Below are positions 16,305 to 22,904 of a stretch of 43,464 nt of DNA, piece after piece (the first letter of the stretch is position 1; each line of letters begins with the position of its first letter). The stretch is taken from assembly GCA_964427655.1 (NCBI GenBank), contig CAYRWE010000012.1, positions 1 to 43,464 on the forward strand, given 5' to 3'. The notes under the pieces were generated by a model that was not told where the DNA came from, ran no database searches, and was given only the letters and a program-made list of their open reading frames with translations. The translations under genes and the position numbers were made by a program. The DNA is from CAVQNQ01 sp964427655. Lineage in GTDB: Bacteria; Acidobacteriota; Terriglobia; Bryobacterales; Bryobacteraceae.

Positions 16305-17359
16305 GGAAGCTTGCTATTGCCTTCGCTCTGGCTTCGGCGGCGCTGGCCGCGGCCCCCGATATGCCGCGCTTCCGCTGGGAAAATTTCACCACCGCCAACG
16401 GCCTGCCGGACGACCACGTCTTCAACGTCTGCGTGGATGGAAATCGCGTCTGGGCGGCCACGGAAAACGGCCTGGGCCTGTACGAAAACGGCAAGTGGCG
16501 GGTCTACCGGCCCGCCGACGGCCTGGCGCATCGCGCGGTGCTGAATATCGCGGTCGATAAGCGCACCGGAGACGTTTGGGCCGCCACCATGTCCGGCCTG
16601 AGCCGCTTCTCGGCCGGCCGCTTCGACAACTTCACGCAGCTTTCGAGCGGGCTCGCCAACGACGTGGTTTACGGCGTTTCGGTGGAGGGCGACGAAGTCT
16701 GGATCGCCACGGCCGCGGGCGGAAGCCGCCTTAACACCCGCACCGGCGAGTGGAGCCTCTTCAACGAACGCAATACGCCGATGTACGAGATCTGGACTTA
16801 CGCTGTGCAGGCCACCGCCAGCAAGGTCTATTACGCCGTGTGGGGCGGCGGCGTGCTCGAATTCGACGTCAAGACGCAGCACTGGAAGGATTACAACGAC
16901 CCCGATGGCGAAACCCAACTGGTGCTCTACAAAGACCAGGGATTGATTCACGAGATCACCACGTCGGTCAGTTACGCTGAGAAGGATAAGATCCTGTGGG
17001 TGGCCACCTATTTCGGTGCCAGCCGCTACGATGGACGGAACTGGAACAATTTCCTCGAAAAGGATAGCGGGCTGCCGAGTAATTTCCTGAACCAGGTGAA
17101 AGCCGTGGATGGAACCCGCGCGTGGTTTTCCACGGATAAGGGTTTAGCCTATTATGACGGCGCCAACTGGGCCGTCTACCGCCCGGCGCTCGACACGCAC
17201 AAGCCCGAGATGCTGGTCCGCGACGCGGACGGTAAAATAACCCGCGTGGACGTAGATACGGCTCCGGCCCATAACTATATCCTCGGTGTCGATTTCCAGG
17301 GAGACGATATCTGGGTGGCCACGGGCAAAGGCCTGAGCCACGGAATCCGAGTGAAATGA
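16301..17359 (+). CDS. secreted beta-propeller protein (regulator-propeller-like repeats)
   Basis: A 352-residue protein with a signal peptide (MRKLAIAFALASAALAA). Repeats of the two-component-regulator propeller type follow: FTTANGLPDDHVFNVCVDGN, RVWAATENGLGLYENGKWRV, DVWAATMSGLSRFSAGRFD, ILWVATYFGASRYDGRNWN, ARAWFSTDKGLAYYDGANW-like and DIWVATGKGLSHG. No kinase or DNA-binding domain is attached, so it is a free propeller, probably periplasmic. Its ATG overlaps the stop of the YVTN/heme gene (ATGA), and its own stop overlaps the RidA-like gene. A role as ligand-binding or scaffold partner for the heme proteins is inferred only from the operon. Confidence 0.8.
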   Translation: MRKLAIAFALASAALAAAPDMPRFRWENFTTANGLPDDHVFNVCVDGNRVWAATENGLGLYENGKWRVYRPADGLAHRAVLNIAVDKRTGDVWAATMSGLSRFSAGRFDNFTQLSSGLANDVVYGVSVEGDEVWIATAAGGSRLNTRTGEWSLFNERNTPMYEIWTYAVQATASKVYYAVWGGGVLEFDVKTQHWKDYNDPDGETQLVLYKDQGLIHEITTSVSYAEKDKILWVATYFGASRYDGRNWNNFLEKDSGLPSNFLNQVKAVDGTRAWFSTDKGLAYYDGANWAVYRPALDTHKPEMLVRDADGKITRVDVDTAPAHNYILGVDFQGDDIWVATGKGLSHGIRVK

Positions 17360-17859
17360 GGACTCATAATATGACGATTCAGGAAGTACTGGCCGAAGTT
17401 GGGAAGGCCGCGGCCATCGACAAGAGGCCCATCAGCGCGCCCGAGGTGCTCAACGAGGCCTTCCATTATGAGCGCCCCAGCTCCTTCTCGCGCGGGCTGC
17501 GGCTGGATTTCGGCGCCATCTCCGTCCTGCTGATCTCCGGCACCGCCAGCATCGGGACCAACGGGGAGACGCTGCACGTCGGCGATTTCCGCGCCCAGGC
17601 GCGCCGCACGTTCCACAACATCGCCGGGCTGCTAGCGGCCGAAGGCGCCACCTGGAAGGATATCGTGCGCACCACCTGCTATCTGCGCGATATCGACCGC
17701 GATTACGCCGATTTCAACGAGGAGCGCACGGCATTCTATAAGGAGCAGGGCCTCGATCCGCTACCGGCCTCGACGGGCATCCAGGCCAAGCTCTGCCGGC
17801 CGGATCTGCTGGTCGAACTCGAAGCCATTGCCATTTTCCGCAACCGTTCGGAGGCTTGA
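17356..17859 (+). CDS. RidA/YjgF-like protein, altered active site
   Basis: A 167-residue member of the RidA (YER057c/UK114) superfamily, recognised by ISGTASIGTNGETLHVGDFRA-type core order, FHNIAGLLAAEGATWKDIV, TTCYLRDIDRDYADFNE and LVELEAIAIF. RidA hydrolyses reactive enamine/imine intermediates using an Arg in a PARS-type motif. Here the matching place reads LPASTGIQA, with no Arg, so the classical deaminase activity is doubtful. It has about 40 extra N-terminal residues. No signal peptide, so it is cytoplasmic, unlike the other products of the operon. ATG 17371 with GAGGA (17358-17362) is an alternative start; 17356 keeps the 4-nt overlap of the operon. Confidence 0.8.
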   Translation: MRTHNMTIQEVLAEVGKAAAIDKRPISAPEVLNEAFHYERPSSFSRGLRLDFGAISVLLISGTASIGTNGETLHVGDFRAQARRTFHNIAGLLAAEGATWKDIVRTTCYLRDIDRDYADFNEERTAFYKEQGLDPLPASTGIQAKLCRPDLLVELEAIAIFRNRSEA

Positions 17860-17864
17860 AGATC

Positions 17865-19682
17865 GTGACCGCTGTAAGATGGCTTGCCGTTCTGGCCGCG
17901 GCCGGATGCCTATGGGGGCAGGGAAGTAAGACTTGCTCCTGCGGCTCCGATCCGCCGGGGCCACCCCGCAATCGCGAGCTGCGGCCGTACGCCAACGCTC
18001 CCGAGGATATGCGCCCGTATTCCAAGTTCACCACGCCCTATTACGAGAACTATACGAGCATCGTGGAATACAACGGCGCCGCGCGTGACGTCCCCACGGT
18101 CAAGGCCAGCGAAGTGGACGAGGTGCGCATCGGCTTTCTCGGCCCCATCGAAAATCATCCCGACCAGGCCTTGGGCCGCATGATGCTCAGCGGCGCGCAA
18201 CTGGCCATCGACGAGGCCAACGCCCGCGGCGGCTACGGCGGCAAGCCATTCAAGCTGATGGTTCACAACGACCAGGCGCTGTGGGGCGCCTCCAGCAACG
18301 AGATCGTCAAGATGGCCTATGACGAAAAGGTGTGGGCCATGCTGGGTTCGCTGGGCGCCGATTCCACGCATATCGCGCTGCGCGTTTCGCTCAAGGCCGA
18401 GTTGCCCATCGTCAACTCCGCATCCACAGACCCCACCATCCCCGAGACCATCATTCCCTGGTACCTGGCGACCCTCCAGGACGACCGCGAGCAGAGCTAC
18501 ACGCTGGCGCGCCGCATCTATACGGATCTGGGCCTGCAGAAGGTGGCGCTGCTGCGCGTCAACGACCGCTACGGCCGTTTCGGCGTGCTCAAGTTCAAAG
18601 ACGCTTCGCGGCGGCTCGGCCATCCCGTGATGATGGAGCAGAAATACCTGCCCGGCGACACGGATTTCCAGCGGCAGTTGCGGATCATCAACGAATCCGG
18701 TGCCGATGCCGTGGTGCTGTGGGGCGACGCCGTGCCGGCGGGGACCATCCTCAAGCAGATGCGCGAAATGGGAATGAAGCAGCGCGTCTTCGGCAGCTTC
18801 CGCGTGCTGGGCGATGACACACTGCGCATCGCCGGCGCAGCGGCCGAAGGCCTGGAAGTCGTCTTCCCGTTCGACCCCACGCGCGACGACCCCGTGTGGG
18901 TCGCGTTTCGCCAGACGTTCGAGAAGCGGTTCGGCAGGCAGCCGGAAGTCTTCGCTTCGCTGGCCTACGACACTATGAACATCCTGCTCGATGCGGTCTG
19001 CCGCGCCGGTCTGAACCGTGGCAAGATCCGCGACGCGCTAGCCGGCCTGGAGCAATACAAGGGCGTGACTGGGCAAATGATTTTCGACCCCAACTCGAAG
19101 AACATCGTGCCGCTCTACCTGGCGACCGTCCGCAACGGCAAGTACGAGTTTCGCCGCTACCCCATGCAGGCGCCCTACGCCAAAGTCGGGGAGAACGGCG
19201 TCGAGTACAACGGTCCCGCGGTCGAGGATTCGCCGGCCGGACCGCCGCGCATCGCTGTCTTCGGGCCGGGAGCGGACCGCGTGGCCGCGGCCTATCGCGG
19301 GAAATATCAGGTGACCGGCATCTCTTCCGACGTGCCCTGGGGCAAGGCCTCGGCCGAGCTGGTCAAGCTGATTTACGATGGCCACGCGCTCGCCATCCTG
19401 GCCACCGATCGCGATTCGAGCCACCTTGCCGAACAGCTTGCGGTCAAGGCATTCCTGCCCGTAATGGCCCTCTCGGCGGATCGCGGCCTCACGGCGGTGA
19501 ATATACCCTGGGTGTTCCGCCTGCCCGCGGATACGCCGCCGGCCGAGGCGCTGCGCTGCCTGACGGAGGCCGCGGAGCGCGCGGGTGCGAATCGCGGCCG
19601 CCTGCGCGACGAACTGGCTTCCGGCACGGTCTTCGCCGGCGAAATGCGGTTCGATTCCACGGGTGAGTTGCAAGGCCGTTAG
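17865..19682 (+). CDS. exported receptor with two periplasmic-binding-protein-like regions (branched-chain amino acid ABC type)
   Basis: Two starts are possible: TTG 17856, overlapping the upstream stop as TTGA, or GTG 17865 with GGAGG 10 nt before it (17850-17854), preferred here. The N-terminus is a signal peptide ending near AAAGC, possibly a lipoprotein site. Residues about 70-430 are a Peripla_BP_6/LivK-type domain (VRIGFLGPIENHPDQALGRM, LAIDEANARGGYGGKPFKL, VWAMLGSLGADSTHIALRV). After a linker, residues about 450-600 (PRIAVFGPGADRVAAAYRG ... GEMRFDSTGE) look like a second, shorter copy of such a fold. No permease or ATPase gene is nearby, so it may be a sensor or ligand presenter, not a transporter subunit. 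Last gene of the overlapping operon. Confidence 0.8.
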   Translation: MTAVRWLAVLAAAGCLWGQGSKTCSCGSDPPGPPRNRELRPYANAPEDMRPYSKFTTPYYENYTSIVEYNGAARDVPTVKASEVDEVRIGFLGPIENHPDQALGRMMLSGAQLAIDEANARGGYGGKPFKLMVHNDQALWGASSNEIVKMAYDEKVWAMLGSLGADSTHIALRVSLKAELPIVNSASTDPTIPETIIPWYLATLQDDREQSYTLARRIYTDLGLQKVALLRVNDRYGRFGVLKFKDASRRLGHPVMMEQKYLPGDTDFQRQLRIINESGADAVVLWGDAVPAGTILKQMREMGMKQRVFGSFRVLGDDTLRIAGAAAEGLEVVFPFDPTRDDPVWVAFRQTFEKRFGRQPEVFASLAYDTMNILLDAVCRAGLNRGKIRDALAGLEQYKGVTGQMIFDPNSKNIVPLYLATVRNGKYEFRRYPMQAPYAKVGENGVEYNGPAVEDSPAGPPRIAVFGPGADRVAAAYRGKYQVTGISSDVPWGKASAELVKLIYDGHALAILATDRDSSHLAEQLAVKAFLPVMALSADRGLTAVNIPWVFRLPADTPPAEALRCLTEAAERAGANRGRLRDELASGTVFAGEMRFDSTGELQGR

Positions 19683-19711
19683 ACGGAACCTACGCCGCAA
19701 AGCTACCCGGC

Positions 19712-19740
19712 TTGACTTACTAACAACCGCCTGTTAGTCT
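19712..19740 (+). promoter_or_regulatory. promoter with embedded palindromic operator before the URO-D family gene
   Basis: ACTAACA (19719-19725) and TGTTAGT (19732-19738) form a perfect 7-bp inverted repeat with a 6-nt centre. It lies between TTGACT (19712-19717) and TAGTCT (19735-19740), which are 17 nt apart and could be -35 and -10. A palindrome filling the spacer is a typical repressor site (TetR or GntR size). The regulator is not in this window as far as can be seen. Confidence 0.5.
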
Positions 19741-19761
19741 CCCTCAGGAGATATCGCGGTT

Positions 19762-20997
19762 ATGAACACGCGCGAACGATTCCTGGAGGTGCTCGCCGGC
19801 AACCCGGACGTCCGGTCTCTCAAATGGGAGTTCGGCTATTGGGGAGAGACCGTCGATAACTGGTACGCCGCGGGACTGCCGCGCGTCCACTACCCCGAGC
19901 TGCAACGGAGCGTCACCACTCCCACATCCTCTCTCTACCTGCCGGCATGGCGGAGCGTGGGCGCGGGAGCGCTGCCGAAAGGCATCGCCGTGCTGGCCGG
20001 CGGCCTCTATTGGCCCACGCAGGCTTTCCCGCTGGATCACGACGTGCGCCGCCACTTCGGCATGGACGCCTGCCAACAGGTAGTCGATGTCAACCTGCTC
20101 TTCGATCCGCTGTTCGAGATCAAGGTGGGCAACGAGGATGCGGAAGTCTTCGATTACGTCGATATCGATGGCGTCCAGCGACGCTTTCTGAAGGAACACG
20201 GCACCATCCCGTTTGCCATGAAGTGGCCCATCGAGGACCGCGCAAGCTGGGAGCGGCTCAAGGAAGAGCGGCTGAACCTGAAGAACATCCGCACGCGGTT
20301 CCCGGCCGATTGGGAAGCGCAGGTGCGCGCATATAAAGACCGCGATTATCCATTGGCGCTGGGCGGCTATCCCCACGGCTTCTTCGGCACACTGGCTCAT
20401 CTGATCGGGTACGAGAACCTGTTCACGTGGTATCTGACTGAACCGGAACTTATCCACGACATACTGAATACGTTCACCGATCTCTGGCTGGCAGTCTACG
20501 AAGAAGTGCTGACGCGCGTCTCGATCGATCACTGGCAGATTTGGGAAGACGTCTCATACGGCCGGGGATCCATGATCTCCCCGCGCATCGTGCGGGAATT
20601 CATACTTCCCTACATACGGAAGATCGGCGCCTTCCTCAACGCACACGGCGTGCGGCACATATTACTCGACACGGACGGCAATTGTTATTCGCTGATCCCC
20701 TTGTTCCTGGAGGCCGGCGTGACCGGTATGTATCCCTTCGAGGTTCATTGCGGGATGGATGTCGCCAGAGTCCGAAAGTTATACCCCGAGATGCAGATTC
20801 TGGGAGGGATACCCAAGAGTGAGATCGCCCAGGGGAAGCAGCGGATCGACGAGATCCTGGAGGTACCCGAGGCGGTGCTCCGGACCGGCCGATACATTCC
20901 GTTCGGCGATCATCTGATTCCACCTGAAGTCGATTTCGATAACTTCACATATTACCGGAACCGGCTGAATCGGATTATCGATCGCGGCGGCTATTAG
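19762..20997 (+). CDS. uroporphyrinogen decarboxylase (URO-D) superfamily protein
   Basis: The 411-residue product has the URO-D/methyltransferase TIM-barrel layout: MNTRERFLEVLAGNPDVRS, WEDVSYGRGSMISPRIVREF, FILPYIRKIGAFLNAHGVRH, LDTDGNCYSLIPLFLEAGVT, GMYPFEVHCGMDVARVRKLY, LGGIPKSEIAQGK and a final GGYIP-like RYIPFGDHLIPPEVDFDNF. This subgroup resembles MtaA/CmuA-type cobamide methyltransferases and many uncharacterised relatives, and not heme-pathway HemE. The start has AGGAG 11 nt upstream (19746-19750). No corrinoid protein or second methyltransferase lies beside it, so the substrate is unknown. It has its own promoter-like region and follows the six-gene operon by 79 nt. Confidence 0.8.
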   Translation: MNTRERFLEVLAGNPDVRSLKWEFGYWGETVDNWYAAGLPRVHYPELQRSVTTPTSSLYLPAWRSVGAGALPKGIAVLAGGLYWPTQAFPLDHDVRRHFGMDACQQVVDVNLLFDPLFEIKVGNEDAEVFDYVDIDGVQRRFLKEHGTIPFAMKWPIEDRASWERLKEERLNLKNIRTRFPADWEAQVRAYKDRDYPLALGGYPHGFFGTLAHLIGYENLFTWYLTEPELIHDILNTFTDLWLAVYEEVLTRVSIDHWQIWEDVSYGRGSMISPRIVREFILPYIRKIGAFLNAHGVRHILLDTDGNCYSLIPLFLEAGVTGMYPFEVHCGMDVARVRKLYPEMQILGGIPKSEIAQGKQRIDEILEVPEAVLRTGRYIPFGDHLIPPEVDFDNFTYYRNRLNRIIDRGGY

Positions 20998-21039
20998 ACT
21001 GCGGCAAGTCTCGCGGCTCGGCGCTATCGCGGGCAGGGG

Positions 21040-21045
21040 TAAAAT
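21040..21045 (+). promoter_or_regulatory. -10 element TAAAAT in front of a possible leaderless hicBA transcript
   Basis: TAAAAT matches the -10 consensus at five of six positions and ends 6 nt before the ATG of hicB (21052), with no Shine-Dalgarno sequence between. No clear -35 was found. The geometry is the same as at 11399-11411. Confidence 0.35.
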
Positions 21046-21051
21046 AGAGCC

Positions 21052-21267
21052 ATGCGGAACGAGTTCACAGCGATTCTCGAGCGGGATGGCCCCTGGTACA
21101 TCGCCTATTGCGCGGAAGTACCTGGAGCCAACGGTCAAGGCAAATCGCGTGAGGAATGCCTGGCAAACCTCCGGGAGGCGATTGCTCTGATTCTGGAACA
21201 CCGGCGCGAGGAGTCTTTGCGCTCGCTCCCGCCAGATGCAGGCCAGGAACTCGTAGTCGTCGGATGA
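21052..21267 (+). CDS. hicB: HicB-type antitoxin
   Basis: A 71-residue HicB-like antitoxin of the short, partial RNase H-fold type (FTAILERDGPWYIAYCAEVP, then GANGQGKSREECLANLREAI, typical of the family). It neutralises the HicA RNase encoded immediately downstream. Its stop overlaps the hicA start as ATGA, so the two are translationally coupled, with the antitoxin first. There is no obvious C-terminal DNA-binding domain, which is common in this short type. Confidence 0.87.
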   Translation: MRNEFTAILERDGPWYIAYCAEVPGANGQGKSREECLANLREAIALILEHRREESLRSLPPDAGQELVVVG

Positions 21268-21455
21268 AACGCGACCGCCTCCTCAGGCACCTTCGCCGGC
21301 ACGGTTGCGTACTGCGGCCCGAAGGCAAAGAGCACACCTTGTGGGAGAATCCTCAGACAGGTCACGCTGAGGCTGTGCCGCGCCACTCCGAAATCGCGAA
21401 CCTTCTGGCGGCCAGAATCTGCCGAAAGTTGTCTATTCCCGATCCGCCCGGCTAG
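21264..21455 (+). CDS. hicA: HicA-type mRNA interferase toxin
   Basis: A 63-residue dsRBD-like toxin starting MKRDRLLRHLRRHGCVLRPE, followed by GKEHTLWENPQTG and AVPRHSEIANLLAARICRKL, ending SIPDPPG. The catalytic His of HicA is H24 in GKEHTLW. The family cleaves mRNA and tmRNA when free of HicB. The ATG at 21264 overlaps the hicB stop; a longer open frame from 21156 exists but the conserved start is clear. It ends exactly one base before the converging XRE regulator gene. Confidence 0.87.
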   Translation: MKRDRLLRHLRRHGCVLRPEGKEHTLWENPQTGHAEAVPRHSEIANLLAARICRKLSIPDPPG

Positions 21456-22589
21456 TTACAGGATTCGTTGGCCCGCTGTCCTGGTGTCGTATCCCCCCAC
21501 GTTCTCCAACTCCCGACGAAAGCTGGATCGGTTGAGCGTATCCAATAACACTTGGATTGTGGGCAGCTCGAGATGCTGCCGGCGTATCGCCAGATCGTAG
21601 CGCTCGCTGATTAGAGGGATGAAATGCAGGCCGAACAGGCGTGCCGCGGCGCGTGTCGCGATCGAGCAATCGGCGGCCCCGGTCCGCACCTGCCAGGCCG
21701 CGGAGAGATGCCCAGCAGCCAGATGCTCATAGCCGGTCACTTCTTCGGCATCGACCTTCAGGCGTTCCAGATGAGAGTCCAATAGGAAGCGGCTGCCGGC
21801 TCCCGGCTCGCGGTTGACGATACATATGTCTTTGCGCGCGAAATCTTCGATTCCGCGGATACTCTTCGGATTGCCCGTGGCCGTGAGTATGCCCGCCTCC
21901 CACACGGCAAACGAAATCACCGCCACCGTCTTCTTAGGGAACATGCGGGAGATCTGCGGGACGTTCGACTCGCCGGTCGCTTCATCGCACAGATGCGTGC
22001 CCGCGATGTGAACGCAGCCCTGCTTGAGCAGCGCGAGCGCCTGCGAGCTGTTGCGGTGCGCCAGAACCAGCTCCACGCCAGCCAGTTGCACGTGACGCGA
22101 GAGTACGGATATTCCCGGATCGCATCCCGCAACCAGAATGCGATTCCGAAAATCGCCCGTGTGATAGACCCGCACGTGGGCCTTCCGGCCCTCGGTCGGC
22201 TCGCCGGTAACCACCGCGTCGCTTACCGGGAAATACCACGGCACCGCGGAGGGCGGCGACGCTATGAGAAATTTATCGAGCCGGCACAATTGCACCGGCT
22301 GGCCCGACTGGGGCGGATCGGCGCCCGGGAGGAGCGTCGCGCGCTCGGAGGGCAACTCCGGGGCAGGGGATTCGCCCGGCAACGTGAACAGATCCTCCAC
22401 CTTCACATCGAGCGCGCGCGCCAGCCTGAGTGCCACGGCGGTGTTGGGAACGAAGCCGCCGGCCTCCATGGCGTAGATCGTCTGCCGGCTAACGCCCACG
22501 GTCTTGGCCAGCCACGCCGCCTGCAATCCGCGTTTGTGCCGCAGCGCGGCCAGGTTGTTTTCGACTTCCGGCGATGCCGCCTTCTTCAT
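21456..22589 (-). CDS. XRE-type regulator with molybdate-binding-like (PBP_like) domain
   Basis: A 377-residue transcription regulator. Residues about 10-65 are an XRE helix-turn-helix (LAALRHKRGLQAAWLAKTVG, VSRQTIYAMEAGGFVPNTAV). Residues about 140-340 are a periplasmic-binding-protein-like ligand domain of the PF12727 type seen in molybdate-responsive regulators (VAGCDPGISVLSRHVQLAGV, CIVNREPGAGSRFLLDSHLE, IATRAAARLFGLHFIPLISE). Ligand could be molybdate/tungstate or a substitute; no mod genes are seen. It converges with hicA with no gap and is divergent from the TonB-dependent receptor, so it may control that gene or itself. A 16-bp palindrome lies 33 nt upstream of its start. Confidence 0.85.
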   Translation of the reverse strand: MKKAASPEVENNLAALRHKRGLQAAWLAKTVGVSRQTIYAMEAGGFVPNTAVALRLARALDVKVEDLFTLPGESPAPELPSERATLLPGADPPQSGQPVQLCRLDKFLIASPPSAVPWYFPVSDAVVTGEPTEGRKAHVRVYHTGDFRNRILVAGCDPGISVLSRHVQLAGVELVLAHRNSSQALALLKQGCVHIAGTHLCDEATGESNVPQISRMFPKKTVAVISFAVWEAGILTATGNPKSIRGIEDFARKDICIVNREPGAGSRFLLDSHLERLKVDAEEVTGYEHLAAGHLSAAWQVRTGAADCSIATRAAARLFGLHFIPLISERYDLAIRRQHLELPTIQVLLDTLNRSSFRRELENVGGYDTRTAGQRIL

Positions 22590-22904
22590 GGACTGGCTCT
22601 CCGCGTCACTCCCGGCCCCGCTCGCAACCGGTTGCGACGCCTCTCACACTAGCACACCGTCCGCCGCGGTCCAGCGGCCGGCGCACAGGGATTTCGCGAC
22701 CCCTCGACCAACGAACCTCCACCGGAGCCGCGAATCTACCGGAAAGAATTTTGGTCGAAACTCTACCCAAACGTGTCGTTCTTACGATACACTGACATTC
22801 ATACGGGACACAAGGGAAACGCCCCGGGTAGGACGATTTCCCACGGTGGCACGCCCGTAAAAGCGGCATTCATTTCAAATTCTAAATTGAGGGGGACCTT
22901 CGCC
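22590..22904. promoter_or_regulatory. 315-nt divergent control region, XRE regulator / TonB-dependent receptor
   Basis: This stretch holds no convincing gene. It contains the 16-bp palindrome at 22622-22637, TTGGTC at 22751-22756 and TACGAT at 22783-22788 (too far apart to be one promoter), and the receptor's ribosome binding site GGGGGA (22891-22896) before ATG 22905. Long AT-richer patches near 22738-22800 are the likely promoter zone. Confidence 0.5.
22622..22637. promoter_or_regulatory. perfect 16-bp palindrome TCGCAACCGGTTGCGA, LacI-family-type operator
   Basis: The sequence is its own reverse complement over 16 bp, with the central CG and the AACC-GGTT half sites typical of LacI/GalR operators. 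It sits between the XRE regulator and the TonB-dependent receptor. No LacI-family gene is present in the window, so the binding protein would be encoded elsewhere. Confidence 0.5.
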
